Shown here: in pieces, positions 56,169 to 64,000 of the stretch | Layout: every line of letters starts with the position of its first letter | Position numbering within the stretch: position 1 is the first letter of the stretch | Origin: Staphylotrichum longicolle | Lineage: Eukaryota; Ascomycota; Sordariomycetes; Sordariales; Chaetomiaceae | DNA: 64,000 nucleotides | Direction of reading: 5' to 3' | Assembly (NCBI GenBank): GCA_019096155.1 | Contig: JAHCVI010000002.1 | Location: forward strand, 1,550,001-1,614,000 | Program-made: the position numbers and the translations under genes | Notes under the pieces: model-generated | The model's database searches: none | The model's input: the letters and a program-made list of their open reading frames with translations, nothing else | Told to the model about the DNA's origin: nothing

Positions 56169-58171
56169 ATGCCGCCCAAAGGGAGAAAGCCGAAAGCATC
56201 AGACGGTGAGTTTTTGTCTTTGTTTCAAGTACTCTCTCTCAGTTCCGTTCCACGTGCCCAGTCCTCCTCCACGTATTTCTCGTTTACCCCCCACAAGAGC
56301 TGCTTGCCTCCCAAGTCCCCTCGAAACCAAGTCGCTAACTTCTTTCTCTCTCTCCTCTCACACACACAGCAAGCAAAGCAACCCCACAAACCACCAACAC
56401 CACTACCAGCCATACGAATCTCGCAACAACAACAACAACCGCACCACCAACCTCTTCAACCGCAACCGCAACCGCATCCACCGACGGCGGCCCCACCCCG
56501 CAGCCGCCGCAAACGATCCGCGCCCGCTCCGAAGCCCGCCGCGCCCTGTCCCGCCCCTACGAGACCCTCCTGCACCAGCAGCGCGGGTCCCGCCTCGCCG
56601 CCCTCGCCCCGCACGAGCAGTCCGCGTGGCTCGCCGCGCGCGTCGCCTCCCGTCTCGCGAGGCGCCCGGCCCTCTCCTCCTCTTCTTCCTCTCTTTCAGG
56701 CCCCACCGGATCCGGTGTTGGTGGCGGTGGTGGTCAAGCAGTAGTTGCGCGCCTCGCGTGCGGCGGGGGCAACAAGACGGTCAAGGAGGTGTGGAAGGTC
56801 GTCAACGAGGCGAGCGTGCCGCTGCGGTCGGCGGCGAAGAGCATAGGAAAAGAGGGTGGTGGTGGTGGGGACTTGCGCGTGGAGGAGTTTGAGAAGCGGT
56901 GGGAGAGGCAGGTGTGGTTGAGCTGCTTGGCGGTGGAGAGCCGCTGGTTTCAAGTGAGGAGGGAGAGGGAGCGGAGAGGGGAACGAGAGGACAAGAGCGG
57001 GGACGAGACAGTTGTTGTTGTGACGGAGCAGGAGGTCTTTGAGGAGACAAGGAGGCGGAAGGAGATGGCCGCGCTGACGAGGGAGTTGTACGGTGGTGGG
57101 GGGGGGAGGGACGGGAAGCTGGGGCTGGATCCGGAGTGGGATGACGTGCAGCCTGTGGTGTTGGAGGAGCCGGAGGGGGCGCTGGCGGCGATTGCGTATC
57201 CGGCGGATTATGGCGAGGGTGAGTTATTGCTTTCTGGGGGGTTGGGTGATCTGGCTGCGTGACTGGCTGACTGATGGGTTGTAGCTATGGCCTACCTCCG
57301 CGCGGTGATGCAGGCAAAGGAGTACTCTCCGCGCTGCCTGCGCCTGACGGAGTACATCATCGGCATGAATCCGGCGCACTACACCGTCTGGCTGTACCGC
57401 GCGGCCAACGTCTTCGCCCTGAAGCTGCCCATACCCGACGAGATGGCCTGGCTGAACCGCGTGGCGCTGGAGAACCTCAAGAACTACCAAATCTGGCACC
57501 ACCGCCACCTGCTCGTCGAGAACTACTTCCCCGCCATCGCTGCCGACCCAGCCGCCATCGAGGCGTTCGCCACGCAGGAGCGCCTCTTCCTGCAAAAGAT
57601 CCTCGCCGAAGACACCAAGAACTACCACGTCTGGTCCTACCGCTCTTACCTCGTCGGTAAGCTCAACCTGTTTGGCAGCGCCGAGGAGCTGCGTGCCATC
57701 GAGGCCATGATCGACGACGACGTGCGCAACAACTCGGCCTGGTCGCACCGCTTCTTCCTGGTCTTCTCCAACCCGGCGCACGCGACACCCGGCGTGGCGG
57801 CCACCGAGGCGGACCCCAAGGTGCCCGCGGCCGTGGTGGACCGTGAGGTTGAGTATGCGCAGCAAAAGATCCGGCTGGCGCCGCAGAACCAGAGCGGGTG
57901 GAATTACCTGCGGGGAGTGCTGGTCAAGGGCGGGCGGAAGCTGGGGACGGTGGAGGAGTTTGCGAGCGGGTTTGTCAAGGGGCTGGGCGAGGGCGAGGAC
58001 GGAGAGGATGTGCTGAGCACTCATGCCTTGGATCTGCTAGCCGAGATCTATGCCGAAAAGGGGGACAAGGAGAGGGCGGATCTGAGCTTGAGACGGCTGG
58101 GGCAAAAGTGGGATCGGATTCGCGTTGGGTATTGGGAGTGGCGGCGTAAGTGCCTGGAGGCGCCCGCGTAG
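56169..58171 (+). CDS. ram2: Protein farnesyl/geranylgeranyltransferase alpha subunit with long N-terminal insertion
   Basis: Exons 56169-56205, 56370-57218 and 57285-58171 give 590 residues. The alpha subunit is shared by farnesyltransferase and geranylgeranyltransferase I, which attach isoprenoids to CAAX proteins. The core (about residues 270-590) has LDPEWDDVQPV, AMAYLRAVM and the repeated PPTA motifs NPAHYTVWLYRA, NYQIWHHRH, NYHVWSYRSYLV, NNSAWSHRFFLV and NQSGWNYLRG. Alpha subunits are usually some 330-380 residues. Here about 260 residues lie between the typical start MPPKGRKPKASD and the core, coded by the 849-nt second exon: a Thr/Ser/Pro-rich part, an Arg/Ala-rich helix (SEARRALSRPYETLLHQQRG), a Ser/Gly run and a charged region (FEKRWERQVWLSCLAVESRW). 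No domain is recognised in it. A longer first intron skipping it is possible but would need an acceptor I do not see. Confidence 0.92.
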
Positions 58172-58623
58172 GGAAAAGCGGAGGAAGGTCAATTTTCAGT
58201 CTGCTTCATCAAGTGTGTTTGTTCTTGAACGTTTTTGCTCTATGGGGAATGGAGAAGGAGTTGGGTTCATGAGTGGATGCTGAGGTGATGCAGCCAATGT
58301 CGCCAATTGGGTCCAGATTGTAAAGCGAGGTTCAAGGGCGGTAGAACAGAAGTCAACCTTCAGGATACTGTACAATTTGCAATCCTAACATAAGAAAAAA
58401 GCCTTCGAGAAGCAGCTCCACTCCTAGCCGCTCTTCACAGGTTCCCATGGTATACCTAAACGCCATATCCCCAATGAACGACCCAATAAACTCCGCAATG
58501 CATTTTCCTAACGCTTTTGGCCCCCCGTCCCCTGTTTGGATGCTCAGCATGAGGTCGCCTTTCGGACACAGAAAGAGGTTGATCCTTCCCCGGCGCATTC
58601 GCCAACTTTCCCGGCCAGCAGTC
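58172..58623. other. 3' flanks of RAM2 and MTR2
   Basis: 452 bp between convergent genes. Nothing coding seen. Confidence 0.55.
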
Positions 58624-59301
58624 CTAATCACTTGTCCGGTAGTTGTGGGACATGGCCAGGTATTTCCTCCCGTACTTGGCACCGGGCTTTTCGAGCACAT
58701 CCCAGTTCGGAACCAGAATGAAGGTGTCGCTGAAATGCTGCTTCTCCCAATACTCGTCGCCCTTATTCCGGCCGGTGCCAAAGTAGACGGTCCCGCCGAC
58801 CGCGAGCACCATCATCATGCGCACGCCGTCGGTAGGCGAGTGCAGGTCGACCATCTTCTGCGGGGCGCCGAAGCGGTAGTCGGCATTGATGACGTGCACG
58901 TTGTACGTCTCGACCTCGTAGCGCACGCGGCGCTTGTTGGGGTCGGGCTGCTTGGGCGCCTGGCGTTGCTGCTCGAGCAGCTTCTCCCACTCTTGCGGGG
59001 TCGCGACCACCAGGCCGTTGATGCAGATGTCGGCAGGCGGGTGGCCGGCCTTGTCGTAGGCGGCGTGGCCGTTGATGTAGGCTTGCGAGACCGACTTGGC
59101 ATCGTTGACTTGGCGGTAGTACCAATCGACGAAGTTTTTGGCAGCTGGAGTGGGCATGAGCAACAGTGTACTGGACGGGGTTGGTCGGATCCGTGCCCGC
59201 ATGAGGGAGTGTGTTCGTCATGGGTCCGGATCGCGGGGCCTTGTTGACGCCGTACCTTCGGAGGAGCACCGGACGTTTGTCTCGTGGAAGTTGGCAGACA
59301 T
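58624..59301 (-). CDS. mtr2: NTF2-like mRNA export factor, MTR2 type
   Basis: Exons 59301-59256 and 59144-58624 flank a 111-nt intron and give 188 residues (MSANFHETNVRCSSEAAKNF). The NTF2-like fold is suggested by the N-terminal helix FVDWYYRQVNDAKSVSQAY, the PADICINGLVVATPQEW segment and the beta-sheet blocks YEVETYNVHVINADY and MMMVLAVGGTVYFG, then FSDTFILVPNWDVLEKP. This order matches fungal Mtr2/p15, the partner of Mex67 in nuclear export of mRNA. A Gln/Pro/Lys-rich loop lies between. The assignment is by pattern; another NTF2-family member is the alternative. Confidence 0.8.
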
Positions 59302-59890
59302 AATGGCAGCGGTTGGGTGTTGAAGAGTCACTGTGGTTTGACCGCGAACCCTCGGCGCCTGTCTGTCGGCAAGGCTCAAGCACTCGCGTCTGCGTCGGCT
59401 GGGAGCGAGCAGTGGAGAGCGCACAGTTTCCGCAAATTGGAGCAATTGATACTTTCTTTATTGGAAACCTGGAGCTCGCGTGTCTGATGGTCTGAAGAAA
59501 GAGCGTCGGTTATGGGGCTGTGTCGATGAGCTGGAGCGGCTGCAACTTGGACAGCTGTTGCGATGCTGGAATGTTGCGATGTGAAGATTGAAGTTCCCGC
59601 TTGGTAAGGCTGGGTGCAAGGTGGGATGCGGACAAAAGACCCGACAGGCATCCCGCTTTGCTGCATACCGATTCCCGACGTACACAGCAGAGGCTTGGCA
59701 AAGGATGATAAGATAACGTCATGTTTGTCAACGAGTTTGGGCTTCCAAAAAGGACAAACGACTCAAAGATGAAGCTATGCAGGTCTTGGAACGGGATATC
59801 GTCTCCGGCGGCTTTCTATTATGCATTTTACATACCCAATCCACCATGCAAAGCTCACATGTTGTTGCTACACGACCTCTTGCTCGCCAT
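59302..59890. promoter_or_regulatory. Upstream region of the MTR2-like gene
   Basis: 589 bp between two minus-strand genes. It holds the promoter of the MTR2-like gene and the 3' flank of PGA2. No gene seen. Confidence 0.5.
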
Positions 59891-60387
59891 TTATTCCTTC
59901 ACTAAAAACTCCTCGATGTCCTTGTCCTCCAACTCCTCCTGATTCTCCCGCAGCCGCTGTTCCTCGGCATCTAGCAGCTTCTTGATCATGTCGCGCTGTC
60001 TCCTCCTGGCCTTCTTGCCCCAGTCTGGCCCAGATGCCTCTGCCGTCGCCTCGTCCTCCTCGTCTGTGTCGTCGGGGATCTCGACCTTTCCGCGCAGCTC
60101 GTTGGGGGAGATCTTGGCTCTGGCTTCCGCTTCCGCCCGTTCGGATTCCTCTTCGTGAGACTGCATCTGCGCGCGCCCGCCGAGCTTGATCAGGTATGGC
60201 CTCAGGAGCATGTCTATTATTGTGTCAGTGTCTCATGCTTCTCGGCCCATTGGCATCGACACTCACAGGCGCCGGCAATGATGACTATCCGAATGAACTT
60301 TTCAGGGGTCAGGTCGGTGATCGATCCTCTCAGATTGGTTGAAACACGGTTGCCCAATGTTGTGACGAGGTTGCCGAGGCCTTCCAT
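59891..60387 (-). CDS. pga2: PGA2-family ER trafficking protein
   Basis: Exons 60387-60267 and 60213-59891 are separated by a 53-nt intron and give 147 residues. The start MEGLGNLVTTLGNRVSTNL is followed by LTPEKFIRIVIIAGAYMLLR, whose hydrophobic part is the single membrane span and is completed by the splice, and by PYLIKLGGRAQMQSHEEE. An acidic stretch (EIPDDTDEEDEATAEASGP), then WGKKARRRQRDMIKKLLDAEEQ and an acidic coiled-coil-like end complete it. This is the layout of the PGA2 family, an ER/nuclear-envelope protein needed in yeast for normal protein trafficking. Mechanism unknown. Confidence 0.87.
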
Positions 60388-60970
60388 GGTGGGCAGCTTC
60401 AGGTTGTCTGGGCTAACTGTTTGCGAAGACAGCGCTCAAGGGCAAGGGTAGACACAAGCCTTGTTCCTTCAAATCGATGATTAAGAGGAGAATCCGGACG
60501 CCTTGGGTTGAGGTGTTAAAGAGCAAAAGTTGAGGTTGAAGCTCGAAAGATTGCATTGCGCGAAAATCTGACGCAGCTCTCCATTGCAGCGATCAATTTT
60601 GCCAAGCCAGACCCCACCAAGATCTGCCGGCGGCATCTTCGGAATGGCGAAGAGCGAATTCCAAATGTTCAAGAATAGGTAATCTGTGAAATTGCATTCT
60701 TCCACAAACGCGAGTTGGTTACTTTCCAGAATTGGTGTTACCCTTGACGACTAACGGGTTCTCCTCAGAACGATGAATACATGTGCCAGTTTGAGGAGGT
60801 GCAATGGGATGAAAGAAGCTCGAGTGTCAAAGTGACAGGGGTTTAATGGGCTTTAACCCCAAAACGGAAGAACTGCCCCGCCTAGTGCATAAGCTCCGAC
60901 GCGTCAAACGCGTCTCGCTTGCACCACATCCCAACCCATCACCAAGTGCCAAGACACATGAGCCACCGTC
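60388..60970. promoter_or_regulatory. Divergent promoter region, PGA2 / MHF1
   Basis: 583 bp lie between the two divergent start codons. It contains a short inverted-looking gcgtcaaacgcg element near 60900, about 70 bp above the MHF1 start (ACGCGT-like, as in MluI-box cell-cycle sites). Function unproven. Confidence 0.5.
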
Positions 60971-61528
60971 ATGGCTGACGCTCAGGACGATGAGGTGCGA
61001 GAGGTAGGCACATGTTCCACTTTAACTTTTACTCGTTATTGCACGATAACTATGAACCTGCTTTAGTCATCTTGTATCCGCATGAACTGCACTCATCCAT
61101 TCAGGTCCAATTTTCACGAAAATGCAGTGGAGCTAATCCGCGGGGGATCTGACAGCGCCTCAAGGCAGCCCTCTGGTTCTCCATCGGCAAGATGGTCGAC
61201 CAAGAATCCCTCCAGCGCAACCGCAACGCCACCCCGCAGTTCATCGGCGCCCTGACCGACATGGTCTGGCACCAGATCGGCAAGCTTCTCACTTACACGC
61301 TACGGCATTCCAAAAACCCCCCACCAATCTTGCTAACCCAGTCCCGCAGAAAACATTGCGACAGACCTCGAGAGTTTCAGCCAGCACGCAGGCCGCACCA
61401 CCGTCACGACCGACGACGTGCTCCTCCTTGCGCGGCGCAACCAGGACTTGTACTCGGTCATCAAGGATGTCGTTGACCGCGAGAAGGCAGCCAAGGTGAA
61501 GAAGGGCAAGGGGAAAGGGCGGGGCTGA
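60971..61528 (+). CDS. mhf1: MHF1 / CENP-S histone-fold protein
   Basis: Exons 60971-61003, 61156-61279 and 61350-61528 sum to 336 nt, 111 residues. MHF1 (CENP-S) pairs with MHF2 (CENP-X) to bind DNA with the FANCM/Fml1 helicase and at kinetochores. The histone fold shows LKAALWFSIGKMVDQESL, TPQFIGALTDMVWHQIENIA and ATDLESFSQHAGRTTVTTDD, then VLLLARRNQDLY. The basic tail (KAAKVKKGKGKGRG) is typical. The second intron starts with GC rather than GT (GGCAAGC after codon WHQI-G) and ends CCGCAG, with branch GCTAAC. Only this junction restores the conserved QIENIATDLE block, so the GC-AG intron is well supported. Confidence 0.93.
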
Positions 61529-61862
61529 GATGGTTGTGGCTGGAAAGAGCGGGCAAGGACACGATGATATCCCCTATTTCGCTGGACTGGATTGCATCTA
61601 TTCTGCAGCGCTTTATGATTGATGAACCAAATCGAACAAAGTTCGCGTGCAACAACGCAACGCATTGTCAAGTTCAGCGCCAAAAATCATGCACCGGGCA
61701 GCCCTCGCCACCCGCAGAAGGCTCGTCAGACCACACCTCCACATCCTCCACCGCTCCCGCATCCTCCTCCAGCACGCTCCCCCAGCGACCTTCTTCCTCC
61801 CCGTCCCCGACCGTGTCCTCCACCACATCCACCCTCTCCCACACGACCCCATCACGGATCGC
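61529..61862. other. 3' flanks between MHF1 and the membrane-protein gene
   Basis: 334 bp between convergent genes. C-rich and proline-coding in some frames, but no gene supported. Confidence 0.5.
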
Positions 61863-63758
61863 CTAGATCCCCTGCTGCTGCTGCTGCTGCTCCTCGTCCT
61901 CCTCCCTCCCCACCCCTTCCCGCTCGTTCCACTCCTCCTCACTAAACCGAAACCTCTCGGCCGCCAGCATGACCACCGCCCACGCCTCCCCGTGCATCAC
62001 CGCCAGCAGCAGCTCCAGCCCCAGCAGATTCCCCAGCGCCCGCGCCGACCACAGGCCCCCCCACCGCCCGGCGCCCTCCACCACCCCTTCCAGCGCCGCG
62101 GCACCACCGCCCAGCCGCGCCATGTACGGCCGCGCCAGCCCGAGCCACACGGCGGCGGCGAGCGGCGTCATGAGCAGCCGCGCGGGCGTGATGGCCAGCA
62201 CGTCGGTCGCGAGCACGGCCGGCAGGCGCGTGAGCACGTTCTCGCGGTACACGGGTTCGGGGCCGCCGCCGCAGCCGCCGCCGTGGGGGCCGAAGCCGCC
62301 GTTGCCGGTAGGGCGGCTGCCGTCGGCGAGGTTGGGGCGGAGCTCGGCGGACCAGACGCCCGGGGTGGTGTCGCCGTTTGCGCCGTTGGGGTTGTTGTTG
62401 GAGGCGGGTGAGGATGAGGGATCGCCGCCGCCGCCACCGCCGCCGCTGCCGCCGCCGGGAGTGGTGGGTTCGGTGGCTTCGACGTCAAAGGAGATGAGGG
62501 TCGCGCTGATGATCTCGGTTTCTTCGTCGTCGCTTGCAAAGTCGTCGTGCTGGGGCGGCCTGGGTTCGGAGTCAGGGCTCGGTTGGGTGGGGTCGCTGTT
62601 GCCGCGGAGAGACTGGTGCTTTGGCGGCGGAGGGGAGCGTCGCGGATGCGTCGTTTGTGGTGGCTGAGGCTGAGGGAAAGCGGTCGAGGGGTTCGTCGGT
62701 TCGGACTTCGATGATGGGATGTATTCAGGCCCGGTGGGAGGGGGGCCTCCTCACGGAAGAAGCGCCGCCGCTGGCGTTGTATGGCCGTGGCAGGAGGCGA
62801 TAGATCTTGAATCTCAGCGTCCTGGTAATGAGGCTGTACAGCTTGGTGTAGAGGTAGAACCCCGCAAAGGGCGCTGCACCGAGGGCAAAGGCGCCCAACC
62901 ATTGGAGGAGGCTCCGCGGGCGAAATGATGTTGGGATGGGCGGGAGCGGGATGGGTGATATGCTGGTGCCGGGGATGAAGAAACGCCAGTTAGGGAGGAG
63001 CCGACGGAACGGAATGATCCCTGTCCGTTGAAAGAAGGTGTAGATGGCCAGATGGAGGCGTATGTATGTGGTTGCATATTGGACCCTGTTCAAGTCAGCA
63101 TGCGTTTCGCAGAAATCGTGAGACAACAGACAGACATTGGGTATTTCCTCGATCCCGGGACTGCGAGCTGCTCCAGAATGGTGCTCGCCAGAAATGATGG
63201 CAAACCACCAAAGAAGTAAGAGCTAAGAGACTGCTGGCTCCAGGCGAGCTTGAACATGCCGTAGAAGGTTGTTTGTGAGTATGGTTTGTAAAGCTGATCC
63301 GTTAGCACTCAGTAACGATGACAAGTTGGGAGCGAGCTGCTTACTAGAATACGCTGTCTCATGCCGTTGACTCCCCAGATGGCCGTCGTCTCGAGCACAC
63401 CGCCGAGCAGCAGCAACCTCCTGCCGATGCGATCCTCGTACTGGTGGTGCTTGCGAGCGGCCTCGATCTGTGCTTCGGCGACGCCATTCTCGGGCTCGGC
63501 GACGCCAATGACCATCATGACTTCGTTGTGCGATCGGATGACATCTCTGTTGATGCGCTTCGTCTCGGGGTTGATGGGGCGGCCACGCTCATCGTAGAGC
63601 TGGTGGTGACCGCGCGGGTCCTCGACGCCCTCCCCTTGAACCACATCGTCGTATGGCGACCGGCCCTGCAAGCGATCAGCCTCTTGCAGGAATGCCGCAC
63701 GAGACGCTCATCTCAGCCTTACCAGTCCCTGGGATGTCAGCGGTCCCAATCTCCCCAT
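61863..63758 (-). CDS. Uncharacterised multi-pass membrane protein, five exons
   Basis: Exons 63758-63723, 63665-63345, 63293-63136, 63085-62755 and 62705-61863 sum to 1689 nt, 562 residues. Introns are 57, 51, 50 and 49 nt. The third uses GTCTGT and the fourth has no strong branch site. The N-terminal part has DERGRPINPETKRINRDVIR and SHNEVMMVIGVAEPENG, followed by RRLLLLGGVLETTAIWGVNG. Hydrophobic segments follow: LSSYFFGGLPSFLASTIL, LHLAIYTFFQRTGIIPF, LLQWLGAFALGAAPFAGFYL. Next is a long disordered Pro/Ser/Gly/Asn region with an acidic FASDDEETEIISATLISFDV, then ENVLTRLPAVLATDVLAITP and two more hydrophobic stretches, ending in polyglutamine. I do not recognise the family. It looks like a fungal organelle-membrane protein. 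Confidence 0.72.
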
Positions 63759-64000
63759 GGTTCATTCGGTTCTTGTAATCCCAAATTCTCAATAATTTAA
63801 TTTGGAACGAGGCTCAAGACATTGACAGAGCGTCTGCAGCACGGTACGGCGCCATGTCGAAATCGCTGGGGCTGCGTTGTCGGTTATGCTGCGATCCGGG
63901 GTTCAGGTTCAATCGAGTGCTTTGATGAGATTGGCAGTTTGAGACGGGAAGCCTGGAGGCGCGGCGGGAGACCATGCGCCGATGCGCTGCCAAATGCCTG
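63759..64000. promoter_or_regulatory. Upstream region of the five-exon membrane-protein gene
   Basis: These last 242 bp probably hold that gene's promoter. No start of another gene is visible before the window ends. Confidence 0.4.

Noticed and set aside
1..64000. Biosynthetic gene cluster, CRISPR array or intact transposon
   Set aside because: No polyketide or peptide synthase, terpene cyclase, cas gene, spaced repeats, transposase, reverse transcriptase or long terminal repeats were seen.

Overview
The window is nuclear DNA from a filamentous ascomycete, most likely a Sordariomycete of the order Sordariales (possibly Chaetomiaceae). Support: GC-rich coding sequence, short introns of about 50-110 nt with GTRNGT donors and CTAAC-like branch sites, monocistronic genes on both strands, and fungal-only families (Zn2Cys6 activator, WSC repeats, Clr5 domain, PGA2). 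No prokaryotic operon, phage, CRISPR array, rRNA or intact transposon was seen. The order and family assignment rests on the look of the proteins, not on a search.

I resolved 21 protein genes. Exons were joined by hand; in every multi-exon model the exon lengths sum to a multiple of three. There is one tRNA gene. Left to right: (i) 1-6.6 kb has no supportable gene. (ii) 6.6-13 kb holds an RWD/RBR ubiquitin ligase (ITT1 type), a dolichyldiphosphatase (CAX4/CWH8 type) and a MARVEL membrane protein. (iii) 13-19.4 kb holds two secreted enzymes, a GH3 beta-glucosidase with a broken C-terminal frame and a class-3 lipase. (iv) 20-30 kb holds a large GAR/GAS2-domain protein, a 75-residue orphan and a Clr5-domain protein, in partly AT-rich, gene-poor DNA. 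(v) 30-43 kb holds a FarA/CTF1-type Zn2Cys6 activator and, after a 6-kb gap, a 1065-residue secreted haem peroxidase with four WSC domains. (vi) 45-64 kb is a compact housekeeping block: tRNA-Glu(CTC), mitochondrial bL34, STE24, a tiny TM/Ish1-like protein, eL38, an alpha/beta-barrel-like orphan, mevalonate kinase, the alpha subunit of protein farnesyl/geranylgeranyltransferase, MTR2, PGA2, MHF1/CENP-S and a five-exon membrane protein.

Functional links: mevalonate kinase feeds the isoprenoid pathway, RAM2 attaches the isoprenoid to CAAX proteins and STE24 cleaves the CAAX tail. All three lie within about 10.4 kb, and a dolichol-pyrophosphate phosphatase lies further left. The beta-glucosidase, lipase and WSC-peroxidase are secreted degradative or wall-associated enzymes, and the FarA-type activator belongs to the family that controls lipid use. 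The most useful anomalies are the GH3 frame break in a G-rich tract, the roughly 260-residue N-terminal insertion in RAM2, the minisatellite-encoded linker of the WSC-peroxidase, a 13-nt microexon in the small TM gene and a GC-AG intron in MHF1. I did not find a system I can defend as wholly new.
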